A DNA stretch of 64,000 nt, from contig CAWIIF010000015.1 of the NCBI GenBank assembly GCA_963836015.1, positions 1,984,001-2,048,000 of the forward strand. Reading direction: 5' to 3'. Of the stretch, positions 27,076-37,285 are shown one piece after another; position 1 is the first letter of the stretch; each line of letters starts with the position of its first letter. The notes beneath the pieces were generated by a model. It saw only the letters and a list, made by a program, of their open reading frames with translations, did not search any database and had not been told where the DNA came from. The position numbers were made by a program, and so were the translations under genes. This DNA comes from CAWCDJ01 sp963836015 (GTDB lineage Bacteria > Acidobacteriota > Terriglobia > Bryobacterales > Bryobacteraceae).

Positions 27076-27611
27076 CAGGCGTGCCGGGAACGCGGGCGGC
27101 GGGCAGCCGGCTTGCCGGAGCGTGTCTGCGGCCCCTCGATCTCGGGCGCCTGGCCGCGCAACTCTTCCACTTCGCGAGCCCGCAGCGTCTGGCAATGCGC
27201 GCAGTATCCACCCACTTCGGTCCGCGCCAGCAGCACCTGGAATCCGAAATGGCTTTCGATCTGTTTGCGAAGGCGCTGCAGCGGCTCCCCGAAGAACTCC
27301 TCTACTTTGCCGCAGCGCAGGCAGATCACGTGGGCGTGCTCCTGCTTCAGGCGCGTCTCGTAGTAGTGCTGGTCGCCGCCGTAGTGCATCAGATCGAGCT
27401 CATCGACTAGGCCTCCGGCCTTCAGCATCTTGAGCGTGCGGTAGACCGTGACCCGGTTGAGCTTGGGGTCGCGCTCCTTGGCGAGTTGATAGAGGCGCTC
27501 GGCATCGAGATGCTGGCCGGTTTTGTCGATGAGGTCGAGCAGTATCTGGCGCTGGCGCGTCAGGCGGACGCCTCGCTCCTTCAGCGAACCTTGCGTTGAG
27601 TCGAGGGCCAT
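27075..27611 (-). CDS. Fur-family transcriptional regulator
   Basis: The 178-residue protein has a winged-helix DNA-binding domain (R-L-T-R-Q-R-Q-I-L-L-D-L-I near 17; L-N-R-V-T-V-Y-R-T-L near 51). The metal-binding half holds H-Y-Y-E-T, H-A-H-V-I-C-L-R-C-G-K-V-E-E-F and a second C-A-H-C pair for structural zinc. The last 30 residues are a basic extension. Whether it answers to iron, zinc, manganese or peroxide cannot be decided. It is divergent from accC with a 99-base gap and translationally coupled to the PP2C gene, an unusual pairing. Confidence 0.88.
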   Translation of the reverse strand: MALDSTQGSLKERGVRLTRQRQILLDLIDKTGQHLDAERLYQLAKERDPKLNRVTVYRTLKMLKAGGLVDELDLMHYGGDQHYYETRLKQEHAHVICLRCGKVEEFFGEPLQRLRKQIESHFGFQVLLARTEVGGYCAHCQTLRAREVEELRGQAPEIEGPQTRSGKPAARRPRSRHA

Positions 27612-27710
27612 AAGTGACCTCTCCAATTCTAGCAAGGCCCCGAGGGCCGCGATGAGCGACCGCCCCCGGCGGCCGCGACCGCGGCACGCCCTGTTAAAAT
27701 TCAGAGGCAC

Positions 27711-29204
27711 ATGTTCCGCAAGGTTCTGATCGCCAACCGGGGAGAAATCGCCGTGCGGGTCATCCGCACGCTGCGGGAGATGGGAATCGCGGCGGTGGCG
27801 GTCTATTCCGACGCGGACCGCACCTCGCTGCACGTCCGGATGGCCGACGAGGCGTGCCACGTCGGGCCGTCCCCTTCCGCAGAGAGCTATCTGCGAATCG
27901 ACCGCATTCTCGACGCCGCGCGCCGGCACGGCGCCGAAGCGATTCATCCGGGCTACGGATTCCTCAGCGAAAATGCCGATTTCGCGGCAGCCTGCGAAGA
28001 TGCCGGCATCGTTTTCATCGGGCCCTCGGCCGCATCCATCCGGGTGATGGGGTCGAAAACCGCCGCCCGGCAGGCGGCGGTCGCGGCCGGAGCGCCGGTG
28101 CTGCCGGGCGTCGATCACGGGGTCTCGCTCGAGGAGGCGCGCGCCTTCGGCCGCCTGCACGGCTTCCCGATTCTGCTGAAGGCGGTGGCCGGCGGCGGCG
28201 GCAAAGGAATGCGCCGCGTGGACTCCGAAGCAGAGCTCGAATCCGCGCTGCGCAACGCGGCGTCTGAGGCGGAGCGCGCTTTCCGCAATCCGGAAATCTA
28301 CGTCGAAAAGCTGGTCGAGCGGGCGCGGCACGTCGAGATTCAACTCATCGGCGATCGTTACGGCCACATGGTTCACCTGGGCGAGCGCGAATGCTCGATC
28401 CAGCGCCGGCACCAGAAGGTGATCGAGGAATGCCCCTCGCCGCTGGTGGCGGAGCACCCCGAAATGCGACAGGCGATGGGCGAGGCCGCCATCCACGCGG
28501 CGCGCGCCGCCGGCTATTACAACGCCGGGACGGTGGAATTTCTGGTGGACCCGGACCGCCGCTTCTACTTCCTCGAGATGAATACACGGCTGCAGGTGGA
28601 GCACCCCGTGACGGAGCTCGTGACCGGCCTCGACCTGGTAAGACTTCAGGTGGAGATCGCTGCCGGAGGGCGCCTTCCGTTCAGCCAGGAAGACGTTGCC
28701 TGGCGCGGGGCCGCGGTGGAGTGCCGGATCTACGCCGAGGATCCTTATAACGACTTCCTTCCCTACCCCGGCAAGCTGACGCGGCTCACGCGGCCGATGG
28801 GTCCCGGGATCCGCCTGGACGGATGCGTCTACGACGGGTGGACGGTGCCCATGGAGTACGACCCTCTGCTCGCAAAGCTGGCGGTTTGGTCCGGAGGCCG
28901 GCAGGAATCGATCGACCGGATGATCCGCGCGCTGCGCGAGTATGACGTGGAAGGCATCCGCACGAATATCGGCTTCTTCCGGCAGATCCTGGAAGACCCG
29001 GAGTTTCGCGCCGGCAACCTGCACACCGGGTTCATCGACGAGTTCCTGGCGCGCAGGACCCCTCACACGCCGCCCGGAGACACGCGGGCGGTAGCGGCTC
29101 TTGCGGCGGCCCTCTACACGGGATCCCGCGAGGCCTCGCCAGGCCCGGGGACCGCGGCGAACAGCCGATGGCTCGAAGCCGGGAGGAACGATCTGCTGCG
29201 ATGA
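27711..29204 (+). CDS. accC: Biotin carboxylase subunit of an acyl-CoA carboxylase
   Basis: The 497-residue protein starts F-R-K-V-L-I-A-N-R-G-E-I-A-V-R, the classic biotin carboxylase N-terminus. It has the ATP-grasp glycine loop A-V-A-G-G-G-G-K-G-M near 165, then E-C-S-I-Q-R-R-H-Q-K near 228 and the active-site E-M-N-T-R-L-Q-V-E-H near 291. It uses ATP and bicarbonate to carboxylate biotin on the partner BCCP encoded next (ATGA overlap). No carboxyltransferase gene is in the window, so the final acceptor (acetyl-, propionyl- or methylcrotonyl-CoA) is open. Confidence 0.93.
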   Translation: MFRKVLIANRGEIAVRVIRTLREMGIAAVAVYSDADRTSLHVRMADEACHVGPSPSAESYLRIDRILDAARRHGAEAIHPGYGFLSENADFAAACEDAGIVFIGPSAASIRVMGSKTAARQAAVAAGAPVLPGVDHGVSLEEARAFGRLHGFPILLKAVAGGGGKGMRRVDSEAELESALRNAASEAERAFRNPEIYVEKLVERARHVEIQLIGDRYGHMVHLGERECSIQRRHQKVIEECPSPLVAEHPEMRQAMGEAAIHAARAAGYYNAGTVEFLVDPDRRFYFLEMNTRLQVEHPVTELVTGLDLVRLQVEIAAGGRLPFSQEDVAWRGAAVECRIYAEDPYNDFLPYPGKLTRLTRPMGPGIRLDGCVYDGWTVPMEYDPLLAKLAVWSGGRQESIDRMIRALREYDVEGIRTNIGFFRQILEDPEFRAGNLHTGFIDEFLARRTPHTPPGDTRAVAALAAALYTGSREASPGPGTAANSRWLEAGRNDLLR

Positions 29205-29698
29205 AGCTCGAGTTGACCATCAACGGCGGCGAGGACCGCATCGAAATCCTGAGCCCGGCGCCGGATTGCCGGTTCCGCCTGGGCGAGGGCCCGGAGCGTG
29301 CGGCGCAAGTGGAGATGGCGGAGCCGGGGGTCTACTCGGTCCTGATGGAGGGCCGCAGCTATGAGGCCAGCGTGACCGAAACCGCCGCGGGCCTGGTGGT
29401 GACGATCGACGGATACCGCTTCGAGATCGACGCGCGCGACCCGCGCCGCTTCGCGCGAAAGGCGGGCGGCCGGGGGACGGAAGGCGTGCAGACCATCGCC
29501 GCCCCGATGCCGGGAAAGGTAGTGCGGGTGCTGGCGGCGGCAGGAGAAACCGTGGAGGCCGGCCAAGGTCTGGTGGTGGTAGAGGCGATGAAGATGCAGA
29601 ACGAGATGAAAGCGCTGCGTGCCGGCAAGGTGCTCTCGCTGCCGGCCCGGGAGGGCGCTACGGTGGCCGCCGGCGAGGTGCTGGCTACGATCGGGTGA
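29201..29698 (+). CDS. Biotin carboxyl carrier protein (biotin/lipoyl attachment domain)
   Basis: The 165-residue protein ends in a biotinyl domain with A-P-M-P-G-K-V near 102 and the biotinylation motif V-E-A-M-K-M-Q-N-E near 127. The N-terminal half resembles the linker domain of propionyl- or methylcrotonyl-type alpha subunits rather than E. coli AccB. Together with the upstream gene it forms a split version of such an alpha subunit. Its start overlaps the accC stop, and its end overlaps the convergent AmrB gene by 14 bases. Confidence 0.9.
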   Translation: MKLELTINGGEDRIEILSPAPDCRFRLGEGPERAAQVEMAEPGVYSVLMEGRSYEASVTETAAGLVVTIDGYRFEIDARDPRRFARKAGGRGTEGVQTIAAPMPGKVVRVLAAAGETVEAGQGLVVVEAMKMQNEMKALRAGKVLSLPAREGATVAAGEVLATIG

Positions 29699-30905
29699 AG
29701 GCCATTCCGGCGAAGCTCACCACGCTCTGCTCGTCGATATTCCACTGTTCGTAGCGCAGCAGCTCTCCCCGCGCGCCGGGAGCCGCCTTCAGGAAAGTGT
29801 AGAATGGCGCGGACCCGCACCACTTCAGATCGTCGTGGTTTTCCCGCACGAGCTCCCAGAAGCCCGCGGCATCGCCCCGGTTGATGCGCTCGATGCGCTG
29901 CTCGTCGCGGGAAGCCACGCCGTTCATCACACCCTGGTGAGCCTCGGCCTGGAAGCGGTCCCCGTATCGGCCGCCCATGTGGGCCATATCGACGCCGAGC
30001 ACCCAGAACAGGCGGCTGCCTTCGCGGGCGTTCAATTCGCCGAGCGCGTCGAGGAAGCGCTTCACGCCATCGTCGTCCTCCGGATCGCCGCCCCGATACA
30101 GGCTCCTGGCAAACGGTCCGCAGAGCACCGGCAGGATCCGCACATCCGGACCCAGGGCGTGCTGCAGGAAGACGACCTGAAACTCCACCGTGTGCTCGAA
30201 CGAGAAGCAGTAGTCTTCCATCTGGACCGCGCCGCCGCCGGCCTCTTCCAATTGCTTCACCAACCGCAGATCGGTGACGGCCTCTCCGAGCGGCGTGGAG
30301 AAATTCTTGCGGGTTAGGCCGAATTTCTCGGGCTCCCCGTAGTGCGAAGTGGCCAGGATCACGAACGTGCGGTCGCGATGTTCGGGCCGCAGGATGCTGT
30401 AGGCATCGCGATAGGATTGCCATCCGCCATCCGGACTGACATGCGGCGCGGCGATGGCGAAGGCGCCGTCCGCTTCGCGGGCCGGAACCTCGCCGGCGAA
30501 ATACTCCGCCATGGTCTCGCGCAGGGCTTCCGGATCGTCAGGGTAGGCCGAGCCGGCGTGGGCGGGGGCCCGCACCGGCCGCTCCGCGAACTCGCGGCGG
30601 CGCTGGTCGCGCATCCCGTGGAACCGTTCGTCTTCCAGAAAGCCGGCCGAGCTGAGCGTTTCGACCAGGTGCCTTTCCATCTCGCCGACCTCCAGGCTGC
30701 CGGTGAGCCGCACCAGGGCCGCGCGCAGGTCCAGGTCGGTCTGGGACCCGTCGAAGCAGGCGAGCGCCTCCACCAGCGTGGGAGGGATGATCAACATGGC
30801 ATCGGAGAAGCGGAACGGGTCGCGGATGAACAACCCGGGGTGCTCCGGCGATGGGGAGGGCATGAAATCGAGATTCAGGCGAAGGCGCGGAAGCGGTTGT
30901 GCCAA
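29685..30905 (-). CDS. amrB: Memo-like protein, AmmeMemoRadiSam system protein B
   Basis: The 406-residue protein has an N-terminal extension of about 120 residues and then a Memo domain starting A-P-A-H-A-G-S-A-Y-P. Likely metal-binding positions are I-A-A-P-H-V near 158, T-S-H-Y-G near 193 and F-S-F-E-H-T-V-E-F near 237, with V-D-M-A-H-M near 310. Memo-type proteins resemble non-haem iron dioxygenases and usually occur with an AMMECR1 protein and a radical SAM enzyme. Neither is in the window, so the gene is an orphan here. It lies four bases upstream of the RNA methyltransferase gene on the same strand. Confidence 0.85.
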   Translation of the reverse strand: MAQPLPRLRLNLDFMPSPSPEHPGLFIRDPFRFSDAMLIIPPTLVEALACFDGSQTDLDLRAALVRLTGSLEVGEMERHLVETLSSAGFLEDERFHGMRDQRRREFAERPVRAPAHAGSAYPDDPEALRETMAEYFAGEVPAREADGAFAIAAPHVSPDGGWQSYRDAYSILRPEHRDRTFVILATSHYGEPEKFGLTRKNFSTPLGEAVTDLRLVKQLEEAGGGAVQMEDYCFSFEHTVEFQVVFLQHALGPDVRILPVLCGPFARSLYRGGDPEDDDGVKRFLDALGELNAREGSRLFWVLGVDMAHMGGRYGDRFQAEAHQGVMNGVASRDEQRIERINRGDAAGFWELVRENHDDLKWCGSAPFYTFLKAAPGARGELLRYEQWNIDEQSVVSFAGMAFTRS

Positions 30906-30908
30906 ATT

Positions 30909-31445
30909 CTATCGTAGCGCAGGCCCCAATTCGCGGTACTTGCGTAAGAGCTCGTAGATGACCACGCCGCCGGCGGTAGCGACATTCAGGGAATGCTTCC
31001 TGCCGAGCATGGGAATGCGGACGTGCGTGTCGCACTTGGCCGAGAGCTCGGGGCCGATGCCCTCCACCTCGTGCCCGAACAGCACGCAGACGGGGAAGCG
31101 CGGCTTCCAGTCGAAGAGGTCTACCGCGTGAACGCTGGTCTCGACGGCGGCGATTTCGTATCCCCGGGTACGCATGCTGTCGATGGCCGGGATCGCTTCC
31201 AAGGCGTGCTCCCAGGCTACCGTTTCCTCCGCGCCGAGTGCGGTCTTGGCGATGGCCCGTTTGGGCGGGCGTCCGGTAATCCCGCACAGGTAGAGCTTTT
31301 CGATGCCCGCCGCATCCGCGGTGCGAAAGAAGGCGCCCACGTTATAGAGGCTCCGCACGTTGTCGAGCAGCACGCTCACCGGCAAATGGCGGATGGCGTC
31401 ATACGGTCCGGCGGCCAGGGTTGCCTGGAATGGTACACGATCCAT
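30909..31445 (-). CDS. TrmH/SpoU-family RNA 2'-O-methyltransferase
   Basis: The 178-residue protein contains the three SPOUT motifs: L-D-N-V-R-S-L-Y-N-V-G-A near 28, V-L-F-G-H-E-V-E-G-I-G near 121, and I-P-M-L-G-R-K-H-S-L-N-V-A-T-A near 146. Its short length, without an extra RNA-binding domain, fits TrmL/TrmH-like tRNA methyltransferases, but an rRNA target is possible. The start at ATG 31445 avoids a longer version that would run through the promoter side of the divergent GT2 gene. A GTG a few codons upstream is also possible. Confidence 0.85.
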   Translation of the reverse strand: MDRVPFQATLAAGPYDAIRHLPVSVLLDNVRSLYNVGAFFRTADAAGIEKLYLCGITGRPPKRAIAKTALGAEETVAWEHALEAIPAIDSMRTRGYEIAAVETSVHAVDLFDWKPRFPVCVLFGHEVEGIGPELSAKCDTHVRIPMLGRKHSLNVATAGGVVIYELLRKYRELGPALR

Positions 31446-31514
31446 CAGAGCGGCGGAGTATAGCACACGTACTAGGTAGTAAGGTCCCTCCGGGGTGCTA
31501 AACTGGTGGTTTCG

Positions 31515-32486
31515 ATGCTGTCCATTGTCATCCCGATACATAATGAGGAGCATTCGATCCTCCCGCTCTACGACCGGCTAAGCGCGGTTCTGGAGCAGTT
31601 GCAGAGGCCGTACGAAATTCTGTTCGTGGATGACGCCTCAACCGACCGCAGCTTCGAACTTCTGGCCAACCTGGTGGAGACCGACGGCCACCTCAAGGTG
31701 ATCCGGCTGCGCCGCAATTTCGGGCAGACGGCGGCCCTTTCGGCCGGTTTTCACGAATCGAAAGGCGACGTCATCATCGCCATGGACGGCGATCTTCAGC
31801 ACGCCCCGGAAGACATTCCGGCGCTGCTGCAGAAAATCGACGAAGGCTACGACATCGCGAGCGGTTGGCGCAAGCATCGCGTAGACAACGCGATCATGCG
31901 GAAAATTCCCTCGCGGATCGCCAACTGGCTGATGGCAAAAGCATCAGGAGTCAGCCTGCGGGACTTTGGCACGACCTTCAAGGCCTACCGCTCCGAAGTG
32001 TTAAAAGATGTAAATCTTTACGGCGAACTGCACCGGTTCATTCCGGCGCTGGCCAGCTTCTATGGAGCGCGCATCGCCGAAGTGCCCATTCGCAATACGC
32101 CGCGTTCGGCCGGGGATTCGCATTACGGGATCGGCCGCACGTTTCGCGTGATGTTCGACATCCTGACGATCAAGTTCCTGCTGAAGTACTTCACGCGCCC
32201 GATGCATTTCTTCGGTTCGCTGGGCCTTTTCGGGACGACCACGGGCGGCGGGATCATGGTCTACCTGGCGATCCGGAAGCTGTTCGGCACCGATATCATC
32301 ATCGAGCACGGGCCTCTTATGATACTGGGGGCGCTGCTGCTGTTGGGCGGGCTCTCCATGTTCAGCACGGGGCTGATCGGCGAGATGATGATGCGAACGT
32401 ATTTCGAGAGCCAGGACCGCCGGATCTACGCCGTGCGGGAGATCCTCACGCGCAAACAGCGCGGCGTGGCCGGCGGCACGCGTTAA
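31515..32486 (+). CDS. Family 2 glycosyltransferase with two C-terminal membrane helices
   Basis: The 323-residue protein starts L-S-I-V-I-P-I-H-N-E-E. It has the nucleotide-binding F-V-D-D-A-S-T-D near 37 and the metal-binding M-D-G-D-L-Q-H near 90. D-F-G-T-T-F-K-A-Y-R near 152 completes the DPM1/ArnC-like signature. Two membrane helices (about 235-260 and 270-295) anchor it. Such enzymes transfer a sugar from a nucleotide donor to polyprenyl phosphate. ATG 31515 was preferred; an in-frame GTG at 31506 would add three residues. It is not part of the main polysaccharide operon. Confidence 0.87.
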   Translation: MLSIVIPIHNEEHSILPLYDRLSAVLEQLQRPYEILFVDDASTDRSFELLANLVETDGHLKVIRLRRNFGQTAALSAGFHESKGDVIIAMDGDLQHAPEDIPALLQKIDEGYDIASGWRKHRVDNAIMRKIPSRIANWLMAKASGVSLRDFGTTFKAYRSEVLKDVNLYGELHRFIPALASFYGARIAEVPIRNTPRSAGDSHYGIGRTFRVMFDILTIKFLLKYFTRPMHFFGSLGLFGTTTGGGIMVYLAIRKLFGTDIIIEHGPLMILGALLLLGGLSMFSTGLIGEMMMRTYFESQDRRIYAVREILTRKQRGVAGGTR

Positions 32487-32500
32487 AGAGAGCGGGCAAT

Positions 32501-33322
32501 CTAATCCAAGCTGCGGCCGCGGCGCCAGTGGTCCTCGAACAGACCCTTCATGGCCTCCCCCATTCCCTCGTGGTGAAATACGACGGCCGTCCAGGTGGGC
32601 CGCGTGATCACGGGATCGAGGAGCGCTACCATGCCGCGCTGGCCGTCGAAGACCGCCAGCTTCATCGGCAGGGAATCGGCGATGCGGACCTGCACCCCTG
32701 ACGCCATATATTCGGTGAGGCGCTGGCGATGCTCGTCATCCAGGGAGGCAGCCTCGAGCAGCAGGCGGCAGGCTACGCCGCCCGAGCCGGCCTGCTTGAC
32801 GAGCTTCTCGTCCAGCGGGTCCACGGCGTAGGGAGGGCGTGAAAATTCGACGTATTCGGTGTGCACTTCCGCAAGCATGCGGCGATACTCGGCGGCCGTT
32901 TGTGCGGGTTCTGTCACAATCCGGAGAAAATCCAGGGTGCCGCGGCCTCCCTGCCCTTCCGAATAGAGGGCTTTCAGGTCATCGATGAGGCCCGAACCGG
33001 CGCGGCCGTTATCGGTCAGTTCCTGCTCCAGGATCTGGCGCTTCCGGCCCAGGTAGCCGGGAATGGCGAGGCTCGGTTCGACGGCGGAAAACAGCTTGGT
33101 TTTCTCCTGCACCACCTGGGCGAAGCCCTTTTCCACCAGGCTGTCGAGCACCTCGTAGATCTTTTGCCGCGGAACATGCGCGCGAGCCGCCAGTTCCAGT
33201 GCCTTAAATTTGGGATGGCCCAAAAGGACCAGATAGGAACGCGACTCGTAAGCATTGAGCCCAAGTTGTTGCAGTCTGCGCCAGAACCTCTGAAAATCAA
33301 CTTCGGCCAATTCTTCGCTCAT
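32501..33322 (-). CDS. TrmB-family transcriptional regulator
   Basis: The 273-residue protein has an N-terminal winged helix (about 15-80: L-G-L-N-A-Y-E-S-R-S-Y and V-P-R-Q-K-I-Y-E-V-L). A coiled coil follows near 85-115, then a C-terminal effector domain with no catalytic motif. This is the TrmB layout, best known from archaeal sugar-responsive regulators and also found in some bacteria. Its 3' end faces the GT2 gene and its start is divergent from the NarL-type regulator, separated by about 130 bases. The ligand is unknown. Confidence 0.78.
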   Translation of the reverse strand: MSEELAEVDFQRFWRRLQQLGLNAYESRSYLVLLGHPKFKALELAARAHVPRQKIYEVLDSLVEKGFAQVVQEKTKLFSAVEPSLAIPGYLGRKRQILEQELTDNGRAGSGLIDDLKALYSEGQGGRGTLDFLRIVTEPAQTAAEYRRMLAEVHTEYVEFSRPPYAVDPLDEKLVKQAGSGGVACRLLLEAASLDDEHRQRLTEYMASGVQVRIADSLPMKLAVFDGQRGMVALLDPVITRPTWTAVVFHHEGMGEAMKGLFEDHWRRGRSLD

Positions 33323-33399
33323 ATTCTCTTAACCTTACCAAATGATATGAGGCAAAAGGACATGGAACTTGACACCCCCTGCCAGATGCGTCAAGGCAA

Positions 33400-33428
33400 T
33401 TGACTTGGTACCATTAGAACTCTACAAT
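33400..33428 (+). promoter_or_regulatory. Sigma-70-type promoter for the NarL-type regulator
   Basis: TTGACT (33400-33405), a 17-base spacer and TACAAT (33423-33428) closely fit the housekeeping consensus. Transcription should begin near 33435. This rules out the ATG at 33427 as start of the following gene and supports ATG 33451. Confidence 0.7.
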
Positions 33429-33450
33429 GAGATCCAGTATCGGGGAGTGT

Positions 33451-34173
33451 ATGTCCGAGAACAACGCCGTCGCGTCGGGTATCGATACGGAGATTAGGCC
33501 GAAAATTCGAATTGTCGTTGCGGATGACCACCCCATCTTCAGGGACGGTCTCTGCAAGCTTCTGGCTTTGGAGGACGATTTTGAAGTGGTCGCCCAGGCC
33601 CAGGACGGCCGCCAGGTGCTCGACATCCTGCAGCAGATGGAACCCGATATCCTGCTGCTCGATCTGAAGATGCCCGGGTTGGACGGCCTGACGACCCTGC
33701 AGCGGCTGCAGACGGCCCGCAACAAGACCAGGGTGATCGTGCTGACCGCTTCGGACGATAAGAACGAGTTCGTGCAGGCGATGAAGCTGGGCACCTCGGG
33801 AATCGTTCTGAAGCAGACCGCCACGGAACTCCTGATCAAGAGTATTCGCAAGGTCCATGCGGGCGAGATCTGGCTCGATTCGCACACCACCGCCGCGGTG
33901 ATCCGCCAGTTCGTCGCCGCCGAGGAAGCGCCTCCGCCGCCGATGCAGTCGGCGCCGCGCGATCGCGAACGGTCGCCGCTCAGCCAGCGCGAGCGGGAAA
34001 TCGTTGCCCTGGTGGCTCAAGGATTCAAGAACAAGGAAATGGCCGAGAAGATGTTCATCAGCGAGCAGACGGTAAAGAACCACCTGCACAACATCTTCGA
34101 CAAGCTGGGAGTTTCCGACCGGCTGGAACTGGCGCTCTACGCCATCCACAACAACCTGCACACCGGACGATAA
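33451..34173 (+). CDS. NarL/LuxR-type response regulator
   Basis: The 240-residue protein has a receiver domain (about 18-140) with acidic pocket V-A-D-D-H-P, phospho-acceptor Asp in L-L-L-D-L-K-M-P-G and the switch Thr in V-L-T-A-S. After a Pro-rich linker comes a LuxR-type helix-turn-helix (about 175-235: L-S-Q-R-E-R-E-I-V and N-K-E-M-A-E-K-M-F-I-S-E-Q-T-V-K-N-H-L). No partner kinase is adjacent. A good promoter lies directly upstream. It converges on the NtrC-type gene with a 23-base gap. Confidence 0.9.
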   Translation: MSENNAVASGIDTEIRPKIRIVVADDHPIFRDGLCKLLALEDDFEVVAQAQDGRQVLDILQQMEPDILLLDLKMPGLDGLTTLQRLQTARNKTRVIVLTASDDKNEFVQAMKLGTSGIVLKQTATELLIKSIRKVHAGEIWLDSHTTAAVIRQFVAAEEAPPPPMQSAPRDRERSPLSQREREIVALVAQGFKNKEMAEKMFISEQTVKNHLHNIFDKLGVSDRLELALYAIHNNLHTGR

Positions 34174-34196
34174 GCGCGTCCGCGCCGCCTCACTGC

Positions 34197-35630
<1,434 letters not shown>

Positions 35631-35718
35631 CCCCTATTGTACGCTGGACGGCCTAATTCGGAGAACCACTTGCAAGGAACCCTGGAGGTGAAAGAACGGG
35701 GAGAGGGGTCGGGGTTAC

Positions 35719-37284
35719 GTGAAAAGTGATAGTATTAAGACTAATTACGAGGCTGGAAGGCCCTCGACGACGCCCTCCGGCGAATGGTGCGATTTAGTGC
35801 GAGGGAGGACTGTGTTCCCACTGGTCCGTCGGGCGAGGCGACGTCTATTCCGTAACGAGCTGTTAAAGCAGGGCGCCAATGCCGTCAGCGTGGCGATGGC
35901 CGCCTTCATTCTGCTGCTGCTCCTCGGCACGCAAGTCCTGGAATGGCAGTGGCTGGTCCTCGTCCCCCTGTGCGCCGCGGCAGTCGGATTTTATCTAGCC
36001 CGCCGGAAGGTTCCGCCTCCCTACGTCGTCGCACAACTGATCGACCACCGCCTGGGGCTGGCGGATACCCTCTCGACCGCGCTCTTCTTCCAACTTCCGG
36101 GTGCGCCGGCCGCGCATTCCGAGGAGGTGCGGAGGCTGCAGCTCGAAGCCGCGGAGCGCGCCGCCGGTTCGGTGGACGCTCGCCAGGCCGTGCCCTATAC
36201 CATGCCGCGGACGGCCTACCTCATGACCGCCCTGGTGCTGGTGGCCTCCAGCTTGTTCGCTCTCCGCTACGGCTTGAACCGCTCCCTGGATCTCCGGCCG
36301 CCAATCGCCCGCATCCTGGAGCAGACCTTCGGATCGCCGGACCGTACGCGGGAAGCGCGCAACAACCGACGCAAACTTCCGCCCCAGGCCCAGCCGCGGG
36401 AGCCGGATGACGAGACGACGCTCGATGCCGAGCAGCAGGCGGCACCGGCGGACGCGGATCCGGAGACGACATCGGAATTGCCTCGCGAGTCCAAAGCCGG
36501 CAAGGGCGACAAGAAGAGCACCGCCGAAAACCAGTCGAAACAGCAGGAACAGGCCGACGTGGCCAAGTCGGAAGACCAGGAGGGACAGCCCGGCGACGAA
36601 TCCGGCAACGATGCCTCGAAGCAGAACAGCCAGGCGGGCACCCCCAAGGGCTCCAAGCAGGATTCGGCATCGCGGCAGGACACGAACACGGAGAACTCCA
36701 GCCTGCTGAGCAAGGTGAAGGACGCCATGCAGAACCTGCTCTCGCGCATGAAGCCTCAGCCGAACCAGTCCGGCGGGCAGCAGTCGTCGATGGAGCAGAG
36801 CAGCAAGCAGGGCTCCGGGCAGCAGAACGGGAGCAAGCAGCAATCTGCGAAGAACGGCCAGCAGCAATCGAGCGGTCAGCAGGCGGGCGAACAGGAAGGA
36901 CAGTCCGGCGACCAGGCCGAGAACTCGCAGGATCCGCAAGGCAAAGGGACCGGCAAGAACGATTCGCAGCAGGCCAGCAAACAGCCGGGCAGCGGTGTGG
37001 GTAGCCAGGACGGGGACAAGAGCATCAGGCAGGCCGAACAGCTCGCCGCGATGGGCAAGATCAGCGAGATCATCGGAAAGCGGGCCGCCAACATTTCCGG
37101 CGAGACCACTATGGAAGTGCAGAACACCAGCCAAGTGCTGCACACGCCCTATGCGCAGCGCGGCGCGCAGCACTCCCAGGGCGGCGCGGAAATCAACCGG
37201 GACGAAGTCCCAGTGGCGCTTGAAGGCTACGTGGAACAGTATTTCGAGCAGGTGCGCCGGCAGGCGCCGCCCGCGAAGAAGTAA
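35719..37284 (+). CDS. Membrane protein with long Gln/Ser/Lys-rich region, function unknown
   Basis: The 521-residue protein has two adjacent membrane helices near residues 55-95 and a third near 170-190. Then comes about 250 residues of low-complexity sequence rich in Gln, Ser, Gly, Lys and Glu, probably disordered, and a short ordered end (from about 435). The N-terminal part resembles the start of large DUF4175-type membrane proteins, but I would not name it. The GTG at 35719 has a G-rich stretch upstream; a later GTG near 35812 would remove about 30 residues. It is divergent from the NtrC-type gene and converges on 37286-37717. Confidence 0.65.
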   Translation: MKSDSIKTNYEAGRPSTTPSGEWCDLVRGRTVFPLVRRARRRLFRNELLKQGANAVSVAMAAFILLLLLGTQVLEWQWLVLVPLCAAAVGFYLARRKVPPPYVVAQLIDHRLGLADTLSTALFFQLPGAPAAHSEEVRRLQLEAAERAAGSVDARQAVPYTMPRTAYLMTALVLVASSLFALRYGLNRSLDLRPPIARILEQTFGSPDRTREARNNRRKLPPQAQPREPDDETTLDAEQQAAPADADPETTSELPRESKAGKGDKKSTAENQSKQQEQADVAKSEDQEGQPGDESGNDASKQNSQAGTPKGSKQDSASRQDTNTENSSLLSKVKDAMQNLLSRMKPQPNQSGGQQSSMEQSSKQGSGQQNGSKQQSAKNGQQQSSGQQAGEQEGQSGDQAENSQDPQGKGTGKNDSQQASKQPGSGVGSQDGDKSIRQAEQLAAMGKISEIIGKRAANISGETTMEVQNTSQVLHTPYAQRGAQHSQGGAEINRDEVPVALEGYVEQYFEQVRRQAPPAKK

Positions 37285-37285
37285 C

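Noticed and set aside
33427..33450. ATG 33427 as start of the NarL-type regulator
   Set aside because: It lies inside the -10 box of a near-consensus promoter; ATG 33451 fits the expected transcript.
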